Part shown: positions 24,941 to 31,620 of the stretch, in pieces | How positions within the stretch are numbered: position 1 is the stretch's first letter | Layout of the letters: every line of letters starts with the position of its first letter | DNA from: Streptomyces sp. LUP47B | GTDB lineage: Bacteria; Actinomycetota; Actinomycetes; Streptomycetales; Streptomycetaceae | DNA length: 64,000 nt | Assembly (NCBI RefSeq): GCF_001746295.1 | Contig: NZ_MJAH01000010.1 | Coordinates: 354,125 to 418,124, forward strand | Reading direction: 5' to 3' | The notes under the pieces: generated by a model | What the model saw: only the letters and a program-made list of their open reading frames with translations | What the model was told of the DNA's origin: nothing | Database searches by the model: none | Translations under genes and position numbers: made by a program

Positions 24941-26869
24941 GTGGATACGACCCTTCAGGACCCGTTGGTCGGGCAGGTGCTCGACGGCCGCTATCGCGTG
25001 GACGCGCGGATCGCGGTCGGCGGGATGGCCACGGTCTACCGGGCCCTGGACACCCGTCTGGACCGCGTGCTCGCGCTCAAGGTGATGCACCCCGCGCTCG
25101 CGGCGGACGGGACCTTCGTCGAGCGGTTCATCCGGGAGGCCAAGTCCGTCGCCCGGCTCGCCCACCCCAACGTCGTGCAGGTCTTCGACCAGGGCACCGA
25201 CGGGTCGTACGTCTATCTCGCCATGGAGTACGTCGCCGGGTGCACCCTGCGCGACGTGCTGCGCGAGCGCGGGGCCCTGCAGCCGCGCGCCGCCCTGGAC
25301 ATCCTGGAGCCCGTGCTCGCCGCGCTCGGCGCCGCACACCGCGCGGGTTTCGTGCACCGGGACATGAAGCCGGAGAACGTCCTGATAGGGGACGACGGCC
25401 GGGTCAAGGTCGCCGACTTCGGACTCGTGCGGTCGGTGAACACCGTGACCAGCACCACCGGAGCCGTACTCGGCACCGTGTCCTATCTCTCGCCCGAGCA
25501 GATCGAGCAGCCGGGCACCGCGGACGCCCGCGTCGACGTGTACGCGTGCGGTGTGGTCCTGTACGAGATGCTGACCGGCGACCGCCCGCACGACGGCGAC
25601 TCCCCCGCCGTCGTTCTCTACAAGCACCTCCACGAGGACGTCCCGCCGCCCTCGGCCGTGGTCCCTGGGCTGCCGTACGAACTGGACGAACTGGTCGCGT
25701 CGGCCACCGCCCGCACCCCGGACCTGCGTCCGTACGACGCCGTGGAACTGCTCGCGCAGACCCGCGAGGCACACGGCAGGCTGAGCGCCGACCAGCTGGA
25801 CGCGGTACCGCCGCAGGCGCTCGCGGCGGAGCACGCGGGCGCCGAGAACCGCACGAGCGTGATCCCGCGCTCCCTGACCGTGCCGCGCCTGCTGCCGGTC
25901 AACGAGGACGAGCCGGTGTACCACCGCACCAGCCGTCTGGAGAGCCCGCCGCCGCCTTCCCGGCGCGGCCGCTCCTCCGGCGGCCTCCGGCGCGGTCCCC
26001 TCCTGATCATCGCCGCGATCCTGCTGGCCCTCGGGCTCGGGGCGGGTGTCTGGTACATCAACTCCGGCCAGTTCACCCAGGTCCCGGCCCTCCTGACGAA
26101 GACCGAGGCGCAGGCCCGGGACCGGCTGGACGAGGCCGGTCTGGAGACCGGCAAGGTCTCGTACGCCTACAGCGACACCGTGAAGCGCGGCACCGTCATC
26201 AGCACGGACCCAGGGGTGGGCGCCCGCATACGGAACCACGACTCCGTGTCGATCACCGTCTCCAAGGGCCCCCAGACCGTGAAGGTGCCCGATCTGGAGG
26301 GGGCCGCGCTGAGCAGTGCCAGGACCCGGCTGAAGGCGGAAGGGCTGCAGCCGGGCATGGTCACCCGGGAGTTCAGCGACGACGTACCGAAGGGTTTCGT
26401 GATCAGCACGGATCCCGGGGACGGCACCACGCTGCGCGCCGGCTCGGCGATCGCGCTCACCGTCAGCAAGGGTGCACCGGTCGACGTCCCGGACGTCACC
26501 GGCGAGGACCTGGACGACGCCAGGGCCGACCTGACGGAGGCCGGTCTGAAGGTGAAGATCGCCACCACCCGGGTCAACTCCGAGTTCGACGCGGGCCAGG
26601 TCGCCGAGCAGACCCCGGCCGGCGAGAGCCAGGCCGCCGACGGCGACACCGTCACCCTGACGATCTCCAAGGGCCCGGAGATGATCGAGGTCCCGGACGT
26701 CACCGGTGACAGCGTCGACGACGCCAAGACCGAACTGGAGGACGCGGGCTTCGAGGTCGACGAGGACCGCGGCCTGCTCGGCCTGTTCGGCGACACGGTG
26801 AAGAAGCAGTCCGTGGAGGGTGGGGACACGGCCCCCAAGGGTTCGACGATCAAGATCACCATTCGCTGA
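24941..26869 (+). CDS. pkaF: PASTA-domain Ser/Thr protein kinase (PknB/PkaF type)
   Basis: 642 residues from GTG 24941. Kinase domain: Gly loop IAVGGMATV (about 24-32), Lys47, HRDMKPEN near 139-146 and DFG near 158-160. A Pro/Ser-rich juxtamembrane stretch leads to one helix (about 354-373) and four extracellular PASTA repeats (about 378-642) that should sense muropeptides or lipid II. It probably links cell-wall state to growth and division. TACACT (24928-24933) lies 7 nt before the GTG with no ribosome site, so the mRNA should be leaderless. The symbol pkaF follows S. coelicolor synteny from memory. Confidence 0.94.
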   Translation: MDTTLQDPLVGQVLDGRYRVDARIAVGGMATVYRALDTRLDRVLALKVMHPALAADGTFVERFIREAKSVARLAHPNVVQVFDQGTDGSYVYLAMEYVAGCTLRDVLRERGALQPRAALDILEPVLAALGAAHRAGFVHRDMKPENVLIGDDGRVKVADFGLVRSVNTVTSTTGAVLGTVSYLSPEQIEQPGTADARVDVYACGVVLYEMLTGDRPHDGDSPAVVLYKHLHEDVPPPSAVVPGLPYELDELVASATARTPDLRPYDAVELLAQTREAHGRLSADQLDAVPPQALAAEHAGAENRTSVIPRSLTVPRLLPVNEDEPVYHRTSRLESPPPPSRRGRSSGGLRRGPLLIIAAILLALGLGAGVWYINSGQFTQVPALLTKTEAQARDRLDEAGLETGKVSYAYSDTVKRGTVISTDPGVGARIRNHDSVSITVSKGPQTVKVPDLEGAALSSARTRLKAEGLQPGMVTREFSDDVPKGFVISTDPGDGTTLRAGSAIALTVSKGAPVDVPDVTGEDLDDARADLTEAGLKVKIATTRVNSEFDAGQVAEQTPAGESQAADGDTVTLTISKGPEMIEVPDVTGDSVDDAKTELEDAGFEVDEDRGLLGLFGDTVKKQSVEGGDTAPKGSTIKITIR

Positions 26870-26961
26870 CGAGTGCGGGCTGTGCGCGAGGGGTGTGATG
26901 CGCGGTGCACCGCACCGCACCCCATCCGTGCAGGCGCCGCAGGCAATGGCACCCTTGACCG

Positions 26962-27825
26962 GTGACAACTCAGCGCAACCCCGTCGGCGGCCACGTCCCC
27001 GTGGCCGGCGGCCTGAACTCCGTCGGCCTGTCGTACGCCCGTGACCTCGACGCCGAGACCGTGCAGGTCTTCGTCGCCAACCCGCGCGGCTGGGCCACCC
27101 CCGCAGGCAACCCCCGCCAGGACGAGGCATTCCGCGAGGCCTGCGCGGAAGAGGCGATACCGGCGTACGTCCACGCCCCGTACCTGATCAACTTCGGCTC
27201 GCACACCGAGGCGACCGTGGAGAAGTCGGCCGATTCGCTCCGGCACTCCCTCAGGCGCGGACGAGAGATCGGCGCGCGGGGCGTCGTCGTGCACACCGGC
27301 AGCGCGACCGGCGGCCGCGACCGTTCCGTGGCCCTGAAGCAGGTGCGCGAGCACCTGCTGCCGCTTCTCGACGAGCTCACCCACGACGACGACCCGTACC
27401 TGCTCCTGGAGTCGACGGCCGGCCAGGGCGCCTCCCTCTGCTCACGCACCTGGGACTTCGGCCCGTACTTCGAGGCCCTGGACGCCCACCCGAAGCTGGG
27501 CGTCTGCCTGGACACCTGCCACATCTTCGCGGCCGGCCACGACCTCACCGGTCCGAGCGGCATGCACCAGACGCTCGACCTCCTGGTGGAGACCGTCGGC
27601 GAGGGCCGTCTGAAGCTGATCCACGCCAACGACTCCAAGGACGTGGTCGGCGCCCACAAGGACCGCCACGAGAACATCGGATCCGGCCACATCGGCGAGG
27701 ACCCGTTCCGCGCCCTGATGACCCACCCCGCCACCGCGGGCGTACCGCTGATCATCGAAACGCCGGGCGGCAAGGAGGGACACGCGGCGGACGTGGAGCG
27801 GCTGAAGAAACTCCGGGACGGGTGA
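26962..27825 (+). CDS. nfo: Deoxyribonuclease IV (AP endonuclease)
   Basis: 287 residues. Metal-binding TIM-barrel blocks are visible: YVHAPYLINFGS, GVVVHTGSATGG, LLLESTAGQG, LGVCLDTCHIFAAGHD, LIHANDSKDVVGAHKDRHENIG and LIIETPGG. These carry the His, Glu and Asp ligands of the trinuclear zinc site of endonuclease IV. It cleaves DNA at abasic sites in base excision repair. GTG 26962 has CACCCT about 6 nt upstream, and the start may be leaderless. Confidence 0.95.
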   Translation: MTTQRNPVGGHVPVAGGLNSVGLSYARDLDAETVQVFVANPRGWATPAGNPRQDEAFREACAEEAIPAYVHAPYLINFGSHTEATVEKSADSLRHSLRRGREIGARGVVVHTGSATGGRDRSVALKQVREHLLPLLDELTHDDDPYLLLESTAGQGASLCSRTWDFGPYFEALDAHPKLGVCLDTCHIFAAGHDLTGPSGMHQTLDLLVETVGEGRLKLIHANDSKDVVGAHKDRHENIGSGHIGEDPFRALMTHPATAGVPLIIETPGGKEGHAADVERLKKLRDG

Positions 27826-27836
27826 CACATCGAGGA

Positions 27837-27853
27837 ATACCCCTAGGGGGTAT
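27837..27853. promoter_or_regulatory. CsoR-type copper operator
   Basis: ATACCCCTAGGGGGTAT: a near-perfect palindrome with the ATACCC/GGGTAT ends and C/G tract of known CsoR boxes. It lies between nfo and the DUF4396 gene, about 50 bp before the latter's ribosome site. Confidence 0.7.
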
Positions 27854-27854
27854 G

Positions 27855-27879
27855 CGGTTCCTGCTCGGTACAGGAACCG
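27855..27879. repeat. 9-bp inverted repeat in the leader of the DUF4396 gene
   Basis: CGGTTCCTG and CAGGAACCG flank a 7-nt loop. It starts one base after the CsoR-type box. It could be the nfo terminator, a second operator or a leader hairpin. Confidence 0.6.
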
Positions 27880-27901
27880 TCACCTGACATTGGGGGAACT
27901 G

Positions 27902-28354
27902 ATGCAGCACCCGACAAGCGGATGGGCCACGGCCGTCCAGGCCACCCTCCACTGCCTCACCGGCTGCGCCATCGGCGAAGTGCTCGGCATGGTCATCGGC
28001 ACCGCGTTCGGCTGGGGCAATCTGTCCACGACCGTCCTGGCGATCGCCCTCGCGTTCCTCTTCGGCTACTCGCTCACCCTGCGCGGGGCCCTGAAGGGCG
28101 GCCTGGACTTCCGGGCCGCGGTCCAGGTGGCGCTGGCCGCCGACACCCTCTCCATCGCCGCGATGGAGCTCATCGACAACGGTGTCATCGTGCTGTGGCC
28201 GGACGCCATGGACGCGGAACTCGCCGACCTGCTGTTCTGGGCGTCACTGGCGATCTCGCTGGCCATCGCGTTCGTCGTGACCGTGCCGGTCAACAAGTGG
28301 ATGATCGGGCGCGGCAAGGGTCACGCCGTGGTCCACCAGCACCACGCGCACTGA
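27902..28354 (+). CDS. DUF4396 membrane protein, probably metal-linked
   Basis: 150 residues from ATG 27902, with GGGGGAA upstream. About four hydrophobic segments are visible. The first contains two cysteines (LHCLTGCAIGEVLGM) and the C-terminus is His-rich (HAVVHQHHAH), both suited to binding a soft or borderline metal. DUF4396 has no proven function. The CsoR-type box directly upstream argues for copper-controlled expression. It converges on the next gene with only 4 bp between stops. Confidence 0.85.
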   Translation: MQHPTSGWATAVQATLHCLTGCAIGEVLGMVIGTAFGWGNLSTTVLAIALAFLFGYSLTLRGALKGGLDFRAAVQVALAADTLSIAAMELIDNGVIVLWPDAMDAELADLLFWASLAISLAIAFVVTVPVNKWMIGRGKGHAVVHQHHAH

Positions 28355-28358
28355 CCGG

Positions 28359-28991
28359 TCACAGCTCGGGGCCGTCCCCCGGCTGCTCCTGGTACGAGTA
28401 CCGCTGTTCCTTCCAGGGATCGCCGACGTTGTGATAGCCGCGCTCCTCCCAGAAGCCCCGGCGGTCGGCGGTCATGTACTCGACGCCACGGACCCATTTG
28501 GGCCCCTTCCAGGCGTACAGATGGGGGACGACCAGCCGGAGCGGAAAGCCGTGCTCCGCGGTCAGCAGTTCCCCGTCCTTGTGGGTGGCGAGGATCGCCT
28601 GCTCGGACGCGAAGTCCTCGAGGCGGAGGTTGGAGCTGAAGCCGTACTCGGCCCAGACCATCACATGGGTGACGGCCGGCGCGGGCGGGGCGACGTCCAG
28701 GATCGTACGGGCGGGAATGCCGCCCCACTCGGCACCGAGCATGCTGAACTTCGTCACGCAGTGCAGATCGCCCACGACGGTGGTGTACGGCAGCGCCGTG
28801 AACTCCTCGTGGTTCCAGCAGTGCTTCTCGCCGTCCGCGGTGGCGCCGAAGACCCGGAACTCCCAGCGCTCGGGCCGGAACCTGGGGACCGGCCCGTAGT
28901 GCGTGACGGGCCAGCCGCGCTGCAGTCGCTGCCCCGGCGGAAGCTCGGAGTGCGCCGCTTCTCCGCTCTCGCGCTCCACCGGCTGACCCAT
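28359..28991 (-). CDS. Sulfite oxidase-like molybdopterin oxidoreductase
   Basis: 210 residues from ATG 28991, with AGGA 8 nt upstream (ATG 29000 is possible). It contains the oxidoreductase molybdopterin-binding domain: Cys in DLHCVTKFSMLGAEWGG as the molybdenum ligand, EYGFSSNLRLEDF, and HGFPLRLVVPHLYAWKGPKW. The length fits the short cytoplasmic sulfite-oxidase-like family without heme or dimer domain. No signal peptide is seen. The substrate is unknown. Confidence 0.88.
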   Translation of the reverse strand: MGQPVERESGEAAHSELPPGQRLQRGWPVTHYGPVPRFRPERWEFRVFGATADGEKHCWNHEEFTALPYTTVVGDLHCVTKFSMLGAEWGGIPARTILDVAPPAPAVTHVMVWAEYGFSSNLRLEDFASEQAILATHKDGELLTAEHGFPLRLVVPHLYAWKGPKWVRGVEYMTADRRGFWEERGYHNVGDPWKEQRYSYQEQPGDGPEL

Positions 28992-29073
28992 GTCTTCCAT
29001 CCTGACAGACCCGAGGCGATGCACCTGACCAGCCCCCACCCAATTCACCTCACACCGGACTAAGCATGCCCTT

Positions 29074-29084
29074 ACTTACTAAGT
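29074..29084. promoter_or_regulatory. ACTTACTAAGT palindrome before bfr
   Basis: Arms ACTTA/TAAGT around one base, in an AT-rich stretch between the sulfite-oxidase-like gene and bfr. It could be an operator for either divergent gene; no known regulator is assigned. Confidence 0.35.
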
Positions 29085-29168
29085 GAAGACTTACTGGACG
29101 ATCTTCTTCGCCGGTGCGAGGATGCGGCGCAGCCTGCCAGTTCCCCACGGTTGGAAGGAGCCTCTGCG

Positions 29169-29648
29169 ATGCAGGGCGACCCCGAGGTCATCGAATTCCT
29201 CAACGAGCAGCTCACGGGCGAGCTCACGGCGATCAACCAGTACTTCCTGCACGCGAAGATGCAGGAGAACTTCGGCTGGACGAAGCTGGCGAAGTACACG
29301 CGGCACGAGTCGTTCGACGAGATGAAGCACGCCGAGGTGCTGACCGACCGCATTCTCTTCCTGGAGGGGCTGCCGAACTACCAGCGGCTGTTCCACGTGC
29401 GCGTGGGCCAGACCGTCAAGGAGATGTTCGAGGCCGACCGGCAGGTCGAGGTCGAGGCCATCGACCGCCTCAAGCGCGGTATCGAGGTCATGCGCGCCAA
29501 GGGCGACATCACGTCGGCGAACATCTTCGAGTCGATCCTCGCGGACGAGGAGCACCACATCGACTATCTCGACACGCAGCTGGAGCTTCTGGAGAAGCTC
29601 GGTGAGGCGCTGTACATCGCGCAGCTGATCGAGCAGCCGGAGAGCTAG
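29169..29648 (+). CDS. bfr: Bacterioferritin
   Basis: 159 residues. Ferroxidase ligands are in the canonical places: Glu18, Tyr25, Glu51, His54, Glu94 and Glu127/His130 (DEEHHIDYL). Met52 in FDEMKHAE is the heme axial ligand. It forms the 24-subunit iron-storage shell. ATG 29169 with GGAAGGAG. Convergent with bfd, stop to stop with a 4-nt overlap. Confidence 0.97.
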   Translation: MQGDPEVIEFLNEQLTGELTAINQYFLHAKMQENFGWTKLAKYTRHESFDEMKHAEVLTDRILFLEGLPNYQRLFHVRVGQTVKEMFEADRQVEVEAIDRLKRGIEVMRAKGDITSANIFESILADEEHHIDYLDTQLELLEKLGEALYIAQLIEQPES

Positions 29649-29878
29649 GCGGCCTCGTCGAGTTCTTCGAGTCCGGTCAGGACCTGTTTGCCCGGGTCGG
29701 CCGGCTCCCGGCGGGGGTAGGCGCCGCGGCCGAGGATGGCCTGGATCCGGCGTACACAGGATCCGCAGTCCGTCCCGGCCTTGCAGGCTGAGGCGATCTG
29801 GCGGGGCGTACAGGCACCACCGTCCGCGTGCTGCTGGACCTGCGCCTCGGTCACTCCGAAGCAGTTGCAGACGTACAC
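29645..29878 (-). CDS. bfd: Bacterioferritin-associated ferredoxin
   Basis: 77 residues from GTG 29878, with GGGAGG upstream. It begins YVCNCFGVTE and carries the second cysteine pair in TDCGSCVRRI, the [2Fe-2S] pattern of Bfd. It donates electrons to reduce and release iron from bacterioferritin. The iron box just upstream predicts expression under iron shortage. The last residues (AYPRREPADPGKQVLTG) extend a little beyond typical Bfd. Confidence 0.94.
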   Translation of the reverse strand: MYVCNCFGVTEAQVQQHADGGACTPRQIASACKAGTDCGSCVRRIQAILGRGAYPRREPADPGKQVLTGLEELDEAA

Positions 29879-29903
29879 GCGGATTCCACCTCCCGCCGAG
29901 ATC

Positions 29904-29924
29904 AATAAGGCTAACCTAACCTTA
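29904..29924. promoter_or_regulatory. Iron box (DmdR/IdeR-type operator) upstream of bfd
   Basis: On the minus strand it reads TAAGGTTAGGTTAGCCTTATT, matching the TTAGGTTAGSCTNACCTAA-type consensus of DtxR-family iron repressors. It lies 26 bp before the bfd start, so iron-loaded DmdR1 should repress bfd. Confidence 0.8.
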
Positions 29925-29954
29925 CCCGGCGCTCTGGAACCGCAAAAGTGGAGT

Positions 29955-29984
29955 GGGGCGCGGATCGTATGTGATCCGCGCCCC
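29955..29984 (-). terminator. Hairpin terminator of the DAHP synthase gene
   Basis: A perfect 12-bp stem GGGGCGCGGATC/GATCCGCGCCCC with a 6-nt loop, 29 bp after the DAHP synthase stop on the minus strand. A short T-rich stretch follows. Confidence 0.75.
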
Positions 29985-30012
29985 ATTCATGTTCCTGTAA
30001 CAGGTGCCCCTG

Positions 30013-31365
30013 TCACTGGTCCCTGTACATCTCCGCGACGAGGAACGCCAGGTCGAGCGACTGGCTGCGGTTGAGCCGCGGGTCGCAGGCCGTCTCGTAG
30101 CGCTGGTGCAGGTCGTCGACGAAGATCTCGTCGCCGCCGCCCACGCACTCGGTGACGTCGTCACCGGTGAGCTCGACGTGGATGCCGCCCGGGTGGGTGC
30201 CCAGGCCCTTGTGGACCTCGAAGAAGCCCTTGACCTCGTCGAGCACGTCGTCGAAGCGGCGGGTCTTGTGGCCGGAGGCCGCCTCGTAGGTGTTGCCGTG
30301 CATCGGGTCGGTGATCCAGGCGACGGTGGCGCCGGAGGCGGTGACCTTCTCGACCAGCTCGGGCAGCTTGTCGCGGACCTTGTCGGCGCCCATGCGGACG
30401 ATGAAGGTCAGCCGGCCGGGCTCGCGGTCGGGGTCGAGGCGCTCGATGTACTGCAGCGCCTCCTCGGCCGTGGTGGTCGGGCCGAGCTTGATGCCGATCG
30501 GGTTGCGGATCTGCGAGGCGAACTCGATGTGCGCGCCGTCCAGCTGCCGGGTGCGCTCACCGACCCACACCATGTGCGCGGAGACGTCGTACAGCTGCCC
30601 CGAGCGCGAGTCCACGCGGGTGAGCGCCGACTCGTAGTCGAGCAGCAGCGCCTCGTGCGAGGAGTAGAACTCGACGGTCTTGAACTCCTCCGGGTCGGTC
30701 CCGCAGGCCCGCATGAAGTTCAGCGCCTGGTCGATCTCGCGCGCCAGCTGCTCGTAGCGCTGGCCGGACGGGGACGACTTCACGAAGTCCTGGTTCCAGG
30801 CGTGCACCTGGCGCAGGTCGGCGTAACCGCCGGTGGTGAAGGCGCGCACCAGGTTGAGCGTGGAGGCGGAGGCGTTGTACATCCGCTTCAGGCGCTCGGG
30901 GTCCGGGATGCGGGCCTTCTCGTTGAACTCGAAGCCGTTGACCGAGTCGCCCCGGTACGTCGGCAGCGTCACACCGTCGCGGGTCTCGGTGCCCTTGGAG
31001 CGCGGCTTGGAGTACTGGCCGGCGATGCGGCCGACCTTCACGACCGGCACCGAGGCGGCGTACGTCAGCACGGCGCCCATCTGGAGCAGCGTCTTGAGCT
31101 TGTTGCGGATGTGGTCCGCGGACACGGCGTCGAAGGCCTCGGCGCAGTCGCCGCCCTGGAGCAGGAACGCCTCTCCCTTGGCGACGGCCGCCATCCGGGC
31201 GCGCAGCTGGTCGCACTCGCCCGCGAAGACGAGCGGCGGATACGACTCGAGGTCCGCGATCACTGCGCGCAGAGCCTCGGTGTCGGGGTACTCGGGCTGC
31301 TGCGCCGCGGGCAGGTCTCGCCAGGTGTTGCCAGCGCTGGCGCTGGTCTTAGCGTTCACGGTCAC
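30013..31365 (-). CDS. aroG: Class II DAHP synthase (3-deoxy-7-phosphoheptulonate synthase)
   Basis: 450 residues, the normal class II length. Key blocks: FLLQGGDCAEAF, VGRIAGQYSKPRS, LPTYRGDSVNGFEF, RAFTTGGYADLRQVHAWN, TRQLDGAHIEF, IKLGPTT and WITDPMHGNT. It condenses PEP and erythrose-4-phosphate, the first shikimate step. The GTG at 31365 lies 7 nt after TAATGT (31378-31373) and has no ribosome site, so it is probably leaderless. It is divergent from the trp leader. Confidence 0.97.
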   Translation of the reverse strand: MTVNAKTSASAGNTWRDLPAAQQPEYPDTEALRAVIADLESYPPLVFAGECDQLRARMAAVAKGEAFLLQGGDCAEAFDAVSADHIRNKLKTLLQMGAVLTYAASVPVVKVGRIAGQYSKPRSKGTETRDGVTLPTYRGDSVNGFEFNEKARIPDPERLKRMYNASASTLNLVRAFTTGGYADLRQVHAWNQDFVKSSPSGQRYEQLAREIDQALNFMRACGTDPEEFKTVEFYSSHEALLLDYESALTRVDSRSGQLYDVSAHMVWVGERTRQLDGAHIEFASQIRNPIGIKLGPTTTAEEALQYIERLDPDREPGRLTFIVRMGADKVRDKLPELVEKVTASGATVAWITDPMHGNTYEAASGHKTRRFDDVLDEVKGFFEVHKGLGTHPGGIHVELTGDDVTECVGGGDEIFVDDLHQRYETACDPRLNRSQSLDLAFLVAEMYRDQ

Positions 31366-31448
31366 GACGTCAACATTACGGGGTCGTGTCCTGGCTCCCG
31401 TGCCATGCCCAGGAAATGAGACACGGGTGGCGCGCCGTGGACATGGGG

Positions 31449-31454
31449 TAGGGT
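31449..31454 (+). promoter_or_regulatory. -10 box of the trpL-trpEG transcript
   Basis: TAGGGT lies exactly 7 nt before the ATG of the leader peptide, so transcription probably starts at that ATG. The -35 region is weak. Confidence 0.5.
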
Positions 31455-31461
31455 GCGTCGC

Positions 31462-31518
31462 ATGTTCGCGCATTCGACCCAGAACTGGTGGTGGACCGCT
31501 CATCCGGCGGCCCACTGA
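31462..31518 (+). CDS. trpL: trp leader peptide (attenuator peptide)
   Basis: An 18-residue peptide, MFAHSTQNWWWTAHPAAH, with three consecutive Trp codons and a TGA stop. It sits about 100 nt before the trpEG gene and just before a hairpin followed by TTTT. Ribosome stalling at the Trp codons when charged tRNA-Trp is scarce would prevent the terminator from forming. It is too short for normal gene calling but fully diagnostic. Confidence 0.93.
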   Translation: MFAHSTQNWWWTAHPAAH

Positions 31519-31540
31519 CAAGCGCGTACGCAAGACTTCG

Positions 31541-31567
31541 CGAAGGCCGCCCGAGGGGCGGCCTTCG
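31541..31567 (+). terminator. trp attenuator hairpin
   Basis: Stem CGAAGGCCGCC/GGCGGCCTTCG (11 bp), loop CGAGG, followed by GCGTTTTCC. It lies 22 nt after the trpL stop and 54 nt before trpEG. It acts as the transcription terminator of the attenuator. Confidence 0.88.
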
Positions 31568-31620
31568 GCGTTTTCCGGGGTCGTTCCTCACCGCCATCGA
31601 CACAAGACGGACGAGGAACC

